A stretch of 64,000 bases of DNA from Bacteroidales bacterium (GTDB taxonomy: Bacteria > Bacteroidota > Bacteroidia > Bacteroidales > Marinilabiliaceae). The position numbers and the translations under genes were made by a program. Where the stretch lies: the NCBI GenBank assembly GCA_024401395.1, contig JAKSLD010000019.1:16137-80136 (forward strand). The letters are read 5' to 3'. Numbering within the stretch: position 1 is the first letter of the stretch; each line of letters starts with the position of its first letter. Shown one piece after another: positions 27,129 to 37,000 of the stretch. The notes under the pieces were generated by a model. That model ran no database searches. It saw only the letters and a list, made by a program, of their open reading frames with translations, and was not told where the DNA came from.

Positions 27129-28778
27129 ATGAAATATTTCTCTCTTTTATTATGTGTACTGCTATTGGTGGGTTGTACACAAAAAGTTTCAAACGTTCGC
27201 AAGCAGAAGATTCTTGACGAAGGAGGCAGTGGGCCATACAAGGCTATGGGTGTTGCCGATTCCACATTGCAAGGTTTGACCATTTACCGACCGCAGGATT
27301 TGAATGCGGCTGTAGATGCAGAGAACAGAGCCCTTCCTCTTATGATTTTTGCAAATGGCGCCTGTACAGACTGTAATGCGCAGCACTGGCGTATGCTTTC
27401 AGATATTGCATCGTACGGCTATATTGTCATTGCTGTAGGAGAACTCCAGGACAGTATCAACGACCGCAAGCACGAGCAGGTGGGACCAGAACTGATGATT
27501 AAGGGACTCAACTGGGCAGAGCAAGAGAACAATCGTGCCGAGAGCGAGTATGAGTCACTCATTGACATGGACAACGTATGTCTTGCAGGTATGAGTTGCG
27601 GTGGTGCAATGACGATGGCCAATAGTGCAGACCCACGCATAAAGACATATATAATGTTCAATACAGGCATGGGCGACCTTCAGATGGCTGGTGCATCGAC
27701 AGAGAATCTCAAGGATGTTCACGGACCAGTTCTCTATATGCTCGGTGGCGAATCCGATATAGCATATAATAATGCACTTATGGACTATGACAGATTGAAT
27801 CATGTTCCAGTAGCTTTCTCAAGTCAGCTTCGCGTTGGTCATGGCGGTACATATCACGAGCTTTATGGCGGCGAGTATTCCATTATGGCTCGTTACTGGC
27901 TCGACTGGCAGTTGAAGGGCAATGAGTCGCACAAAGACGTATTCCTCCAGAATAACCTTGAAGGTTTTGCTGATTGGCGTATGAAATCCAAGGGCTTCAA
28001 GGAACTCAATGGGGTAGAGAACGACCCATATAGGGTAGAAGAGCATTGTGTCAAGACACGTAACGGACAGAATATATGGGGTCAGCTCTATATTCCTAAT
28101 ACAGGAAAGGAGAAGATGCCTATGATAGTCATGGCGCACGGATTCAACAGTTCGTACGGAGAGCCAAAGGAGTTCGCCATGACTATGGCAATGAACGGAG
28201 TGGCAAGTTATATCTTCGATTTCATCGGAGGCGGCAATAACTGCAAGAGCGATGGTAAGACTACAGATATGACCATTTTCACAGAAAAAGAGAATGTAGA
28301 GGATATTGTAGCAGATATCAAGAATCTTGATTTTCTTGACTCGCAGGATATTACACTTCTTGGCTGCAGTCAGGGCGGTTTAGTAGCTGCCATTACGTCA
28401 TCGGCTAATCCAGATATGTTCAAGAATGTGATACTTATCTATCCTGCGCTTATGATACCAGAGACGGCACCACGTATGCTTGAGGCGTTCAAGAAGAACG
28501 GCAATAAGCCTATGGAGGTCATGGGGATGAAGCTCTCGAAGAAATACTATGAGGTGCAGAATGGACTTGACGTACTAGGTCAGCTTTCCAACTATAAGGG
28601 TAGGGTACTGATGGTCTATGGCGATGCAGATCCAGTCTGCAAAGGCGGTACATTAGAGAAGGCGCAAGAGATCTATCCAGATTGCAAGTCGGTTATTATC
28701 CCAGGCGCAAATCATGGGTTCCCAGAGTATAAGAACCATGCGATAGCTGCGGGGGCAGTGGTTGAGTTTATGAAGTAG
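27129..28778 (+). CDS. Lipoprotein with two alpha/beta-hydrolase domains
   Basis: The 549-residue lipoprotein (lipobox LVGC, Cys16) is a fusion of two alpha/beta-hydrolase domains. Domain 1 (about 45-260) has S156 in GMSCGG, D210 in GGESD and H238 or H243 in VGHGGTYHE, like PET-hydrolase or cutinase relatives. Domain 2 (about 300-549) has S414 in GCSQGG, an Asp in YGDADPV (499/501) and H529 in GANHGF, like acetyl-xylan or feruloyl esterases. Each has a full catalytic triad. It follows the DUF1593 gene by 30 bases, so a joint role in degrading an acylated glycan is plausible. A partial copy of its 3' end occurs at 30197-30250. Confidence 0.87.
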   Translation: MKYFSLLLCVLLLVGCTQKVSNVRKQKILDEGGSGPYKAMGVADSTLQGLTIYRPQDLNAAVDAENRALPLMIFANGACTDCNAQHWRMLSDIASYGYIVIAVGELQDSINDRKHEQVGPELMIKGLNWAEQENNRAESEYESLIDMDNVCLAGMSCGGAMTMANSADPRIKTYIMFNTGMGDLQMAGASTENLKDVHGPVLYMLGGESDIAYNNALMDYDRLNHVPVAFSSQLRVGHGGTYHELYGGEYSIMARYWLDWQLKGNESHKDVFLQNNLEGFADWRMKSKGFKELNGVENDPYRVEEHCVKTRNGQNIWGQLYIPNTGKEKMPMIVMAHGFNSSYGEPKEFAMTMAMNGVASYIFDFIGGGNNCKSDGKTTDMTIFTEKENVEDIVADIKNLDFLDSQDITLLGCSQGGLVAAITSSANPDMFKNVILIYPALMIPETAPRMLEAFKKNGNKPMEVMGMKLSKKYYEVQNGLDVLGQLSNYKGRVLMVYGDADPVCKGGTLEKAQEIYPDCKSVIIPGANHGFPEYKNHAIAAGAVVEFMK

Positions 28779-28803
28779 TAGAGATAGATATTTTTTGATA
28801 CAA

Positions 28804-28838
28804 TAGCGGTAAGTCGGATAGGAAACGACTTACCGCTA
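28804..28838. terminator. 13-bp inverted repeat after the hydrolase gene
   Basis: TAGCGGTAAGTCG (28804-28816) pairs perfectly with CGACTTACCGCTA (28826-28838) around a 9-base loop. No strong T-run follows on either side, so terminator function is likely but not certain. Confidence 0.55.
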
Positions 28839-28871
28839 TGTAATTTTAGGGATAACATAGCGGCAACTATG

Positions 28872-28955
28872 TTCGCGACAATGGGGGTGAAATATAATAT
28901 ACACTCAGGTGAAGTGACTAATGAGGTGGTGATGGATGATTTGTTTGAGGGGTAA
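28872..28955 (+). pseudogene. Remnant of a gene 3' end
   Basis: A short open frame (starting near MFATMGVKYN) ends EVTNEVVMDDLFEG-stop. Its last 45 bases (28911-28955) recur identically at 30253-30297. It probably is the leftover tail of a lost gene, because no full-length homologue is in the window. Confidence 0.4.
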
Positions 28956-28979
28956 ACTTATTGATTGGCTGAGAGCTTG

Positions 28980-30104
28980 TTAATATGTTGCAAGCCAGAG
29001 CATGAAGAAACGATTGTATACAGAAAGCGACTCACGGTCGGAGATTAGGAATTCGTTATCCGTCAAATATTTAATACAGCTCTTGACAGTAGAGATAGCT
29101 GGAAGCTTGTATTCTTGCAAAAAAGACGAGGCGTATGGTTTGTCAACCATGCGCCGTTTTGCTATAGCTGACATGACTTTGCGTTGTGCAGGTGTCATTA
29201 CTCTAGAATAGACGTAGAAATTCTCATCTTCTTCCCGCAATATTTTCTGGAGAGCGTTATTGACATCTGTGAGAGTAATGTCGCTCTCGACCATGTCATA
29301 TAACTTGTTGAGCCACATCTGGATATACCATGTATGTGACATGACTGTTGCGTATATGGTATGGAAACACTCTTCGGGCAGATTTCTTCCACTATTGACG
29401 AAATGGTTCTGAGCGAACGAGAAGTATTCAGCCTCTGCTATTTCCCTCAAGTACAAAGTTTGTGTAGATTGATAGAATGGTCGAGCAGGGGAAGAAAACA
29501 TCTCGCTCATAAGATGTCTTTTGCTGCCAGAGAAGATGAAATTGACATTTGGGAGAAACTGGATATATGAGCGCAGAAGTGCCTCGGTACCATTTTCTGG
29601 ATATTCTGTTATTTGCTGAAATTCGTCAATTGCGATATAGCAACGTTTCCCTGACTGCTGCAGATAGGTGAAGATATCCTTAAGAGTGTGCTCTTCGGTG
29701 CCATACTGGATATCAAGGGAAAGTGATGGAGCTCCTGTGATTTCATCTGCAGAGAAAGAGGGACGGCTATGCTTGAATATCTTTATGATATCAGACAATA
29801 ATTTGGTCATATTGCTGTCGAATACGCCAATCACGTTAGATGCGAATAGCTGAATAAAATCGCGCAATGACTGGGTATGAAATATATCTATATAGAAACA
29901 TGAAACCTCGGGCGTATCGGTCTTGACTCTTTCAAAGACGTGTTTTATAAGTCCCGACTTCCCCATACGACGAGGGCTAATGAGCGTAACGTTACGTCCA
30001 TTTTCAAGAGCTGATATTATATCTTGAGTTTCGCTCTTGCGATCGCAGAAATAGTCTGAACTTATATATCCTTCCACTAGGAAAGGGTTTTTGATGGCTT
30101 CCAT
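28980..30104 (-). CDS. AAA-type ATPase with C-terminal winged-helix region
   Basis: This 374-residue STAND/AAA ATPase belongs to a family common in Bacteroidetes and Archaea. The start at 30104 (MEAIKNPFLVEGYI) is chosen over 30134. Walker A is SPRRMGKSG, Walker B is CYIAIDEFQQI, and the sensor-like region FIFSGSKRHLMSEMF follows. The C-terminal part (from about 290) looks like a winged-helix domain (PAQRKVMSAIAKRRM, then SFLQEYKLPAISTVKSCIKYL). The role is unknown; members may act in defence, mobile elements or regulation. A palindrome overlaps its promoter region, and duplicated fragments flank the gene on both sides. Confidence 0.82.
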   Translation of the reverse strand: MEAIKNPFLVEGYISSDYFCDRKSETQDIISALENGRNVTLISPRRMGKSGLIKHVFERVKTDTPEVSCFYIDIFHTQSLRDFIQLFASNVIGVFDSNMTKLLSDIIKIFKHSRPSFSADEITGAPSLSLDIQYGTEEHTLKDIFTYLQQSGKRCYIAIDEFQQITEYPENGTEALLRSYIQFLPNVNFIFSGSKRHLMSEMFSSPARPFYQSTQTLYLREIAEAEYFSFAQNHFVNSGRNLPEECFHTIYATVMSHTWYIQMWLNKLYDMVESDITLTDVNNALQKILREEDENFYVYSRVMTPAQRKVMSAIAKRRMVDKPYASSFLQEYKLPAISTVKSCIKYLTDNEFLISDRESLSVYNRFFMLWLATY

Positions 30105-30122
30105 ACCAATTTGAATTTGTGG

Positions 30123-30177
30123 CAAAAGTAGCATTTTCTACATTATTGCGAAAATTTCGTTGCGAAATTTTCGCAAT
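30123..30177 (-). promoter_or_regulatory. Promoter with perfect 15-bp palindrome (putative operator)
   Basis: The minus-strand -7 TACTTTTG (30130-30123) lies next to ATTGCGAAAATTTCG (30145-30159) and CGAAATTTTCGCAAT (30163-30177), which are perfect inverted repeats around TTG. The position across the -33 region suggests a repressor or autoregulator site for the ATPase gene. Confidence 0.55.
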
Positions 30178-30196
30178 AGGTATTGTGTGGGTATGT

Positions 30197-30297
30197 GAGA
30201 AGGCGCAAGAGAAGTATCCAGACTGCAAGTCGGTGATTATACCTGGGGCAGGGAAGTGACTAATGAGGTGGTGATGGATGATTTGTTTGAGGGGTAA
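30197..30297 (+). repeat. Chimeric duplicate of hydrolase tail and 28911-28955
   Basis: Positions 30197-30250 copy the hydrolase 3' region (about 28656-28709) with several changes, giving KAQEKYPDCKSVIIPGAG in place of KAQEIYPDCKSVIIPGAN. Positions 30253-30297 repeat 28911-28955 exactly (45 of 45 bases). The two source segments are about 200 bases apart in the first copy and fused here, so a deletion has removed the middle. Confidence 0.75.
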
Positions 30298-30317
30298 TTT
30301 GTGGGGCGTAACTAAAA

Positions 30318-30346
30318 AAAGCACCTAGGGGTTGCCTAGGTGCTTT
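30318..30346 (-). terminator. Intrinsic terminator after the first small peptide gene
   Basis: AAAGCACCTAGG and CCTAGGTGCTTT pair. On the minus strand a run of T (plus-strand A-run 30314-30320) follows. It lies 17 bases after the stop of the small peptide gene. Confidence 0.8.
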
Positions 30347-30362
30347 GAATATTATTGCCGTT

Positions 30363-30560
30363 TCACCGAATTTCACCAAAAGGTCCATCTGGACTCGACA
30401 ATGACGTCTCGAATATTACATCTCCTTCTTTTACAGATTGAGAAATAATAGGAATATCAGGTCGAGTAGGCGTTGTATAAGGGCTTAGTGCGACTTTTAC
30501 AATATTCTCATCCAACTCAACAAACTTAAAATATGGACTATTATAATCTTTCTTCATCAT
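30363..30560 (-). CDS. Small KK-x-Y-x-SP peptide next to T9SS protein
   Basis: This 65-residue protein (MMKKDYNSPYFKFVELDENI at its start) has no signal peptide or membrane segment. The N-terminal KKDYNSP is shared in pattern with the small protein at 33751-33996 (KKNYISP), and both go on with a hydrophobic/acidic stretch including Leu-Asp and end in a Pro/Ser/Gly-rich tail with Pro-Phe (PDGPFGEIR here). It follows a large T9SS-sorted protein by 161 bases and is closed by a strong terminator, which supports it being a real gene. Similar small proteins are common in Bacteroidales genomes, but the function is unknown. Confidence 0.6.
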   Translation of the reverse strand: MMKKDYNSPYFKFVELDENIVKVALSPYTTPTRPDIPIISQSVKEGDVIFETSLSSPDGPFGEIR

Positions 30561-30721
30561 ACAGATGTCTAATCAACAGAACAGGCATCTAATCAACACT
30601 AGCCTACGATAACATACTAAATCTCATGTAACGTGTTTGCAAATGTAAACACTTTATTTCAAAAAACAAACATAAATGTCTTCACACTTACATCATGGTA
30701 ATAGATTCTATTTGAAACATA

Positions 30722-33280
30722 TTACCAAACAAGCACTTTAGATGTTTTTGATATACTTGATGATATAACATCAACTACGTACATGCCTTTTTTTCCTCCG
30801 AATGGAATTTTCGTTATAACATCAGATGTCTTAGTTTTACTGATCATTTTTCCACAAACATCATAGATTCTAACTACCATATCGGATGGTAAAATATTAT
30901 TAACCGACGAACGTACTATGATATAACCATCTGTAGAGTATACAGATATAGTTTCATCTGTATTAATTGAGGTCGAGATACTACCAAGAGCCTCCTCTTG
31001 ATTTTCTGCAGACTTAAGTATTAGAGAAAATCTATCTGAGATATATTGTCCACCTCGCTCTTCAAACAAATATGCATTATTCTCTCTTAAGTCAACTACT
31101 TCTCCTGTCAAATTATCTCGCAAAAATACATTTACTTCAGAATTAAACATATCAATATTTTTCGCAGTAAAGGTACCTTGATATGATTTTGAAGAAAGCA
31201 TCAAACCTAGAGGAAGCTCAGCATCCAATATGTCCTCTGCAGCAGGATAGTATGGTATCACCATACGTTTATTTTCTTTTACTGCGTATATCTGATTCTT
31301 TGTTTTCTCTAATATCATTTTTTCAGCGTCACCATAGATAACATCAAGAGATCCCCCCTCCCTAAATACCATGGCTAACTCATCTGTATTGAGGCCCTCA
31401 GAACTAAGTGTCAGCCTTAATACATCGTTCTCCACACTCGCAGATTTCAATCTAGATGATGCTAGACTATAGTTGCTTGGCAAAGCATTAAACTTTAAAA
31501 AGCCCACTGCACCAGGAGCAGCATTTTCATGAGCTCTAACATAGAAAGCCTGTTGAGGAGCTATTACGTCAGAATTTATGGCTACATCTCCTACCTGCGT
31601 ATGTGTCGCTACACTATATGTAGAGTATTCATAACCAGACCCTGTGTAATTGTCGAACCATAAAACAGGATCCACATTATTATCGCACTCTATATTATTC
31701 AACGGATATGCATACGAAAATGGATTGGAAAGTAAACACCATGTATTACCATCTTCGTGAGTCCTGTATCTTCTAACATCAAGTGTTTTTGATCCAGAAG
31801 ACAATATAGTACCCTCTTGGGTCACGCTGAACGTTCCTGAACCTCCTTTAGCCAGGAAACCAGCCTGATTAAATGGATCTCTGTATTGACTAGAAGATAC
31901 ATAACTATCTGTAGCATGATCATGAAGATAGAACATACACCCATTAGTCGTTATATTTCCTTCTGTAGTCTCCGAACCTACATACATATATCTACCAGTA
32001 GGATATGTTGTATTTATCTTCACATGGTTATAATAGGCTCCATTTTTATACTTAATAGGTTCCTGTAAAAGTACGGACACCATATTGCCTGATGTCTGAT
32101 TGATAACAATAGCGTCATTGTTACCTGAATTCACTACAGAAATAGACTTAGCGTGTAATCTTGCTCCAGCGTTTAATGTCAATTTACAATTATCCTCAAT
32201 AATGATATTTCTAACATGAATTAAATCACTCCTAGATATAACGGGCATATTCGCTGCTGTATTTGCAATTGTAACATCCGTATATTGATCGGGAATTGAT
32301 TTCGCTCCAGTTTTTGCATTGTACCAATTGTTATTGTTAAACCAATCCTCACTTTCTACTCCAGTCCATGAGTTTTTCTTAACTTCTTGGTAAGCTCCTT
32401 TATCTATTAGACTCTGTATGATTCGCTCGGTGTCTTCCTTACTATGATTGATTGCATCTGGCAAAAAATCAATAATAATCTCCGTTCCATTTAAATCCCA
32501 CGCGATATTCATGCTTGTAGCCCTAAACTCACCATCTACCTTAAACGTTGTGTTTGACGATAGAGGTAGATATCCGCAATTCAGATTGCCAGCAATATCA
32601 ACACTGCCATTAGGTTGAAAATTATTATTATTAGTGTCAACACTACCTCCACATACCAATGAAGAATTATCCGACATAGGGAAATAGCCACAACTGATAT
32701 TTCCTCCGACAACAACACTGCCAGAAATTTCAAAATTTCTTCCATGTGTATCAACATTCCCAGTACATGCCAATGAAGATGATGAGTTTTGGACTTTAAC
32801 ATCTTTACAATCCAATCCTCCATCTCCAATACTAACGCTTCCGTTAACATAAACATGATTTTCTGACGTAAAACTTCCTGTACACGTCAGTGATGCTGCG
32901 CTTTGTTGCTCAAATTCGTTCTTACAATAAATGTTGCCATTTACATTTACTTCTCCACCATACATATGAATATGACCTTGAGAAATAAGGTTTCCATTAC
33001 AAGTGAAGACCACGCCTGCCGAAGTATAAAAATCAAGACACTCTAAATCATTCGGACAAACTACGCTAGCATTTATGTAAATACAATCGCCTGATTGTGG
33101 TAGCCTATCAGCAGCATTCCAACCTGTATAATATGGAGTCGCTTGACCTTTCCCCCAATTATTTATATCATTCCAATCGTTTCCTGGACCTTTAAACACA
33201 AAATTATCTCCCCAGGCACCGAGTGATACCAGAGCAAGGCAAGCAAGGACTATAAGTCTTATATATCTCATTTTTTTCAT
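30722..33280 (-). CDS. T9SS-sorted surface protein with Cys-containing repeats
   Basis: The 852-residue protein starts at 33280 (MKKMRYIRLIVLACLALVS signal peptide). It begins with an FKGPGNDWNDINNWG motif seen in many Bacteroidetes surface proteins, then four tandem repeats of about 39 residues, each with two cysteines and a Cys-x-Gly start (about residues 93-250), probably a beta-solenoid. A second WTGVESEDWFNNNNWYN module and a large beta-rich region follow. The end (about 770-852, YIIVRSSVNN, MVVRIYDVCGKMI, KGMYVVDVIS) is a type A T9SS C-terminal sorting domain. Secretion and surface anchoring by T9SS is expected; the ligand is unknown. Confidence 0.85.
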   Translation of the reverse strand: MKKMRYIRLIVLACLALVSLGAWGDNFVFKGPGNDWNDINNWGKGQATPYYTGWNAADRLPQSGDCIYINASVVCPNDLECLDFYTSAGVVFTCNGNLISQGHIHMYGGEVNVNGNIYCKNEFEQQSAASLTCTGSFTSENHVYVNGSVSIGDGGLDCKDVKVQNSSSSLACTGNVDTHGRNFEISGSVVVGGNISCGYFPMSDNSSLVCGGSVDTNNNNFQPNGSVDIAGNLNCGYLPLSSNTTFKVDGEFRATSMNIAWDLNGTEIIIDFLPDAINHSKEDTERIIQSLIDKGAYQEVKKNSWTGVESEDWFNNNNWYNAKTGAKSIPDQYTDVTIANTAANMPVISRSDLIHVRNIIIEDNCKLTLNAGARLHAKSISVVNSGNNDAIVINQTSGNMVSVLLQEPIKYKNGAYYNHVKINTTYPTGRYMYVGSETTEGNITTNGCMFYLHDHATDSYVSSSQYRDPFNQAGFLAKGGSGTFSVTQEGTILSSGSKTLDVRRYRTHEDGNTWCLLSNPFSYAYPLNNIECDNNVDPVLWFDNYTGSGYEYSTYSVATHTQVGDVAINSDVIAPQQAFYVRAHENAAPGAVGFLKFNALPSNYSLASSRLKSASVENDVLRLTLSSEGLNTDELAMVFREGGSLDVIYGDAEKMILEKTKNQIYAVKENKRMVIPYYPAAEDILDAELPLGLMLSSKSYQGTFTAKNIDMFNSEVNVFLRDNLTGEVVDLRENNAYLFEERGGQYISDRFSLILKSAENQEEALGSISTSINTDETISVYSTDGYIIVRSSVNNILPSDMVVRIYDVCGKMISKTKTSDVITKIPFGGKKGMYVVDVISSSISKTSKVLVW

Positions 33281-33690
33281 ACAAATGCTTGTTACGTGAA
33301 ATATTTTATAAGTCACCCACGCATAGATAATCTATTTGTGGGCTTGGTTTCCTTTGTTTTTAATGTCGTTACTAGCAAACTTAATTAGTATCTCGATAAA
33401 TTATTGTGCGTAAATATTGACTTTAAGAATCAGGAGGCACAAATCGTGCAAGCCGACTAAAAATCTTAAGGTTGACTAGAATTACTTATTAACAAGTCTA
33501 CATTCTAAGACCGTTGATAAATGTCCAGCAAACCCTGTGCTAAATTACGTAAATTCTCCCGATAAGGTTACTTTGTAGGTTTCACTAATTTATTACTAAT
33601 AAGCGAAATGCGGCAGTTAGCAATGTGTAATCTAACAATTTACCATTGTTTCAACGACTTTGTGAGTGTGAAATCAGGTTGTACAAAGCT
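33281..33690. other. Intergenic leader upstream of the T9SS protein
   Basis: About 410 bases without a gene. A -7-like TAAGTTTG lies on the minus strand at 33383-33376 but lacks a convincing -33 element, so the promoter of the 30722-33280 gene is not settled. Confidence 0.35.
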
Positions 33691-33695
33691 GAAAA

Positions 33696-33725
33696 AATCC
33701 CTTACTAGATTTCTAGTAAGGGATT
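33696..33725 (-). terminator. Intrinsic terminator after the second small peptide gene
   Basis: AATCCCTTACTAG and CTAGTAAGGGATT form a perfect 13-bp stem with a 4-base loop. On the minus strand TTTTT follows (plus-strand A-run 33692-33697). It lies 25 bases after the small gene. Confidence 0.85.
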
Positions 33726-33750
33726 GGATATAAAAGGGGGGAGAAATTGT

Positions 33751-33996
33751 TTAAAACGGAGAATTTGATGAGTTGAATGGGGTGAGATTGCTGCCTATAG
33801 TTGTAGGATTGTCTGAAAACATAGAGGCAGAAGATAGGGTCTCAGGGACTGATGGTGTTCCTAGATCTCTCCAACTTCCATCGTCATTTCCATCATTATT
33901 GTTCGGACTAAAAGACAATAATGTCGATGTATAATCAAGAGATATCTGAGAAACTATTGGAGATATATAGTTCTTTTTGGTAATTAAATTACTCAT
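33751..33996 (-). CDS. Small KK-x-Y-x-SP peptide following the large T9SS protein
   Basis: This 81-residue protein opens MSNLITKKNYISPIVSQISL and continues LDYTSTLLSF, then an Asn/Asp/Gly-rich stretch (NNNDGNDDGSW) and a Ser/Thr/Pro-rich tail ending NSSNSPF. No signal peptide is evident. It begins 10 bases after the stop of the 1470-residue T9SS protein and ends before a strong terminator, so it is almost surely in that operon. It shares the N-terminal pattern with the 65-residue protein at 30363-30560. The function is unknown; a secreted companion or a modified-peptide precursor are both possible. Confidence 0.65.
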   Translation of the reverse strand: MSNLITKKNYISPIVSQISLDYTSTLLSFSPNNNDGNDDGSWRDLGTPSVPETLSSASMFSDNPTTIGSNLTPFNSSNSPF

Positions 33997-34006
33997 AGCG
34001 ATTAGT

Positions 34007-37000
34007 TTATTTTACAATTACCTTCTGCGACTTATCATTCATAACAACTATATACACACCTTTTTGAGAGATAGGAATGATGTTATACTTGCTGCTATTG
34101 TTGATCTTAGTCACTTCGCGACCCATAAGGTCGATAATGCTTATTGCACTACCTTCATCAGCTGAGCCAAGTTCTACAATAATGTTGCTTTGTGTAGTAT
34201 ACGCGATGAAACGTCGATTTGTTATAGTATTATCGATACTAGTTGCAGAACCTGTATTCTCTGTTTCTGAAACATCACTCTTTCTCAAAACGATACTGAA
34301 ACGTTTAAGAGAAAGGTCTGAAGCAGAAAGATCATAAGAATCTGTGCTTAGATTGATCTCTGTCTGATCCTTGTGATCGATAAGTATGACATCATAATCA
34401 TCAATGTACTCTGACAAATCAGCCGCAATAGTAACACTCTTTGTTCCCTTTGCAGATGTAACTGTCATAGGAATCTCGACACCTTCCATATCGGTGGCGG
34501 AAGGGTAGAGTGCGATAGCGTATTTGTTGTTAGAATTATGCTTGTGAATGTGAATCTGATTCAGCGATGAAGATGTGTATTTATGTGAGTCGATATCAGA
34601 TACGCCAAGTATACCGTCTTCACGAAGAACCAAGACAGCCTGATCGTCCATAATGTCATTGCCATCAGTCAATACATTCAAACGAATCACGCTCTTCAAC
34701 GATTCAAGAGATGCTGATTTAAGGTGCGAATACTTGCTACCAGCTGGGATGCCACTTATAGAATAATCGCCGGTAGTATTTACGTAGATGCAATAATCTT
34801 GGAAAGGTGCTATGTATTTAGCATCTTCTGTAGCATACTTAGGATCTACTTTATTGTCTTCATTTACCCTGCCGTGAGTAGTTGCTATATCCAACCCTGC
34901 ATTGTAAGTCGCATAAGTATATTTGTCGCCACCTATATTGCGTCTTACCCAAACAGTCTTTCTCATATTGTCGGACAATTCAGGAAGCAAACCACATCTC
35001 ATGTCGCTATCCCAAGTCTTTGCAGTATATGGATATGGGTTAGACAGCCAGTTCCAGCCTTCAACGCAATGCACAGGAATGTTTTCAGAGTTGTGGATAG
35101 TACCAATCTGTTTGATAGATACATCACCTGAACCATAAGGGCGCAAACCGACAGTACAACCTACATACTGAGGAACAGGGAATCTAGCCTCAGAGCGAGC
35201 AACGACAAAACTCAAAGTTGGGGCATTAAAATATGCCAGATAATCACCTCCGGTATTATAGCCCTCATTTATAGTCCCTTCAGCAGTCGCAGAACCCATA
35301 TAATAAAGCATATCCTGCTTGACTGTGCGGTTTACTGTAATTCCCTTAGGCGATGCTCCACTGATAACGAGATTAGGAGCTCCATTCACTGATGAGAATG
35401 CATCGCCATAGTTAACTGTAAATGTTCCCTGGTTTGTAATTGTGCCATTCACATTTACGGTGATGTCAGCGGCCGGAATATTTACGGCAGCACTTGGATC
35501 AATATGAAGGTTATTGATATTGACATTACTGCTGATAGTAGGATAATGCTTCTTGATGAAAGCAACTGCTGGAATCGTAATTGTTTCATCAGCCGCCTCC
35601 ATATTTACTGGAGCTTTGCCCTTCTTCCAGTTTGAAGCTTTTGACCAATTTGAGTCAGTAGCTCCAGTCCATACATAACCAACAATAGTTGGGTATCTTA
35701 ACCCAGGATCAGCGCCATAATGATACCACACCGTCTTATTGTTGACGCCATTCAGCAGATTTCTTACTGTACCATCTTTGAACTCATCAGCGGTTTTCTT
35801 TGTTTCACCACTACGAGTAGCCGTACCGAGGGTACGATTATAGTAGCAGTCGGTCAGTTTAGCGATGGTAGGAGCGAAGGTATTGTAGTTAGTACTAGTG
35901 CTATTGTAGTTCGATGGTTGGTAATACACTATACTCTTTCGGATATATCCAGTGGCGCTCGGATTGCCTACGATACCACTTACTTTTGTAATACCATCAT
36001 TGAAACTACCTGCGAACCCACAATTTGATACGGACCATCCTGCAACTTTAGCGTTACCAATCAATCCGCCGACAGTTGGTTTTCCGCCTTTTGTAGGTTT
36101 TGTTATTAATACGGTGCTGATACAACTCTCAAGTGTAAGAGGTTGATTGATATTGTCTGCTACTATACTACCAACTGCATTATTTTTACCTTTCTCAGAC
36201 TCAACAGTTCCCGCCACGAGGAGATTCTTTATTGTCGCGCTAGAGACGTAATCGAACAGAGGAGTACCCTGCAAGGTAATGGTATTATAGCCGCCATCGA
36301 ATGTGCCAGCGTATGGGTGGGTAGCACTACCTACTGTCGTGGTAGTTCCTGCACTGAAATTACATAGTACCTTTGCGTTATACATATTCCCAGCCTCAAT
36401 TTCACCAGCGAAAGATCTGAGCTTGTCATCATTGTATATCAGATAATTTCCCTCAGAATCAAGGCTTATATCTCCGCAAATAGAACAATTGAAATCGCCA
36501 GCTGCGAAATCTACATCCTTATGATCTGGATAGTCAAACAACTCTGCACCAGTAAGGATAATGTTATTGTATGTAGAATGGTGGGTAGTTGGGGCACCAG
36601 GGCACTCTTTATGGTCATTCTTATACACCACCTTATTCTCGCCAGCATGTTCAGGGCAAGAGCACTTTGCATGAACAGGGTTAGGCTCTGTGCCTATATT
36701 TTGATACCAAGGACCTGTTGTCTCCGAGGTACTACCATTTAGGAGGTGGCAGACTTCGCCAGAGGCGTATTGCTCTGGGGTTTTATCGGTGCTGTAGGAG
36801 TTGGTTAAGGTTACTGCATTTTCACTAGGTATAAATTGAGCGCCAGTAGCTTTTATTAAACTAAAGTTAGCGTAACTATCTTCTATGAGAATATTGGGAC
36901 TGTTATATATCTTACATAAGAACCCATAACATGCAGATGTATTCCCCTTACCTTCTATCGTACCTATATATGCACATTTTTGGAATGTTATATTTTTATT

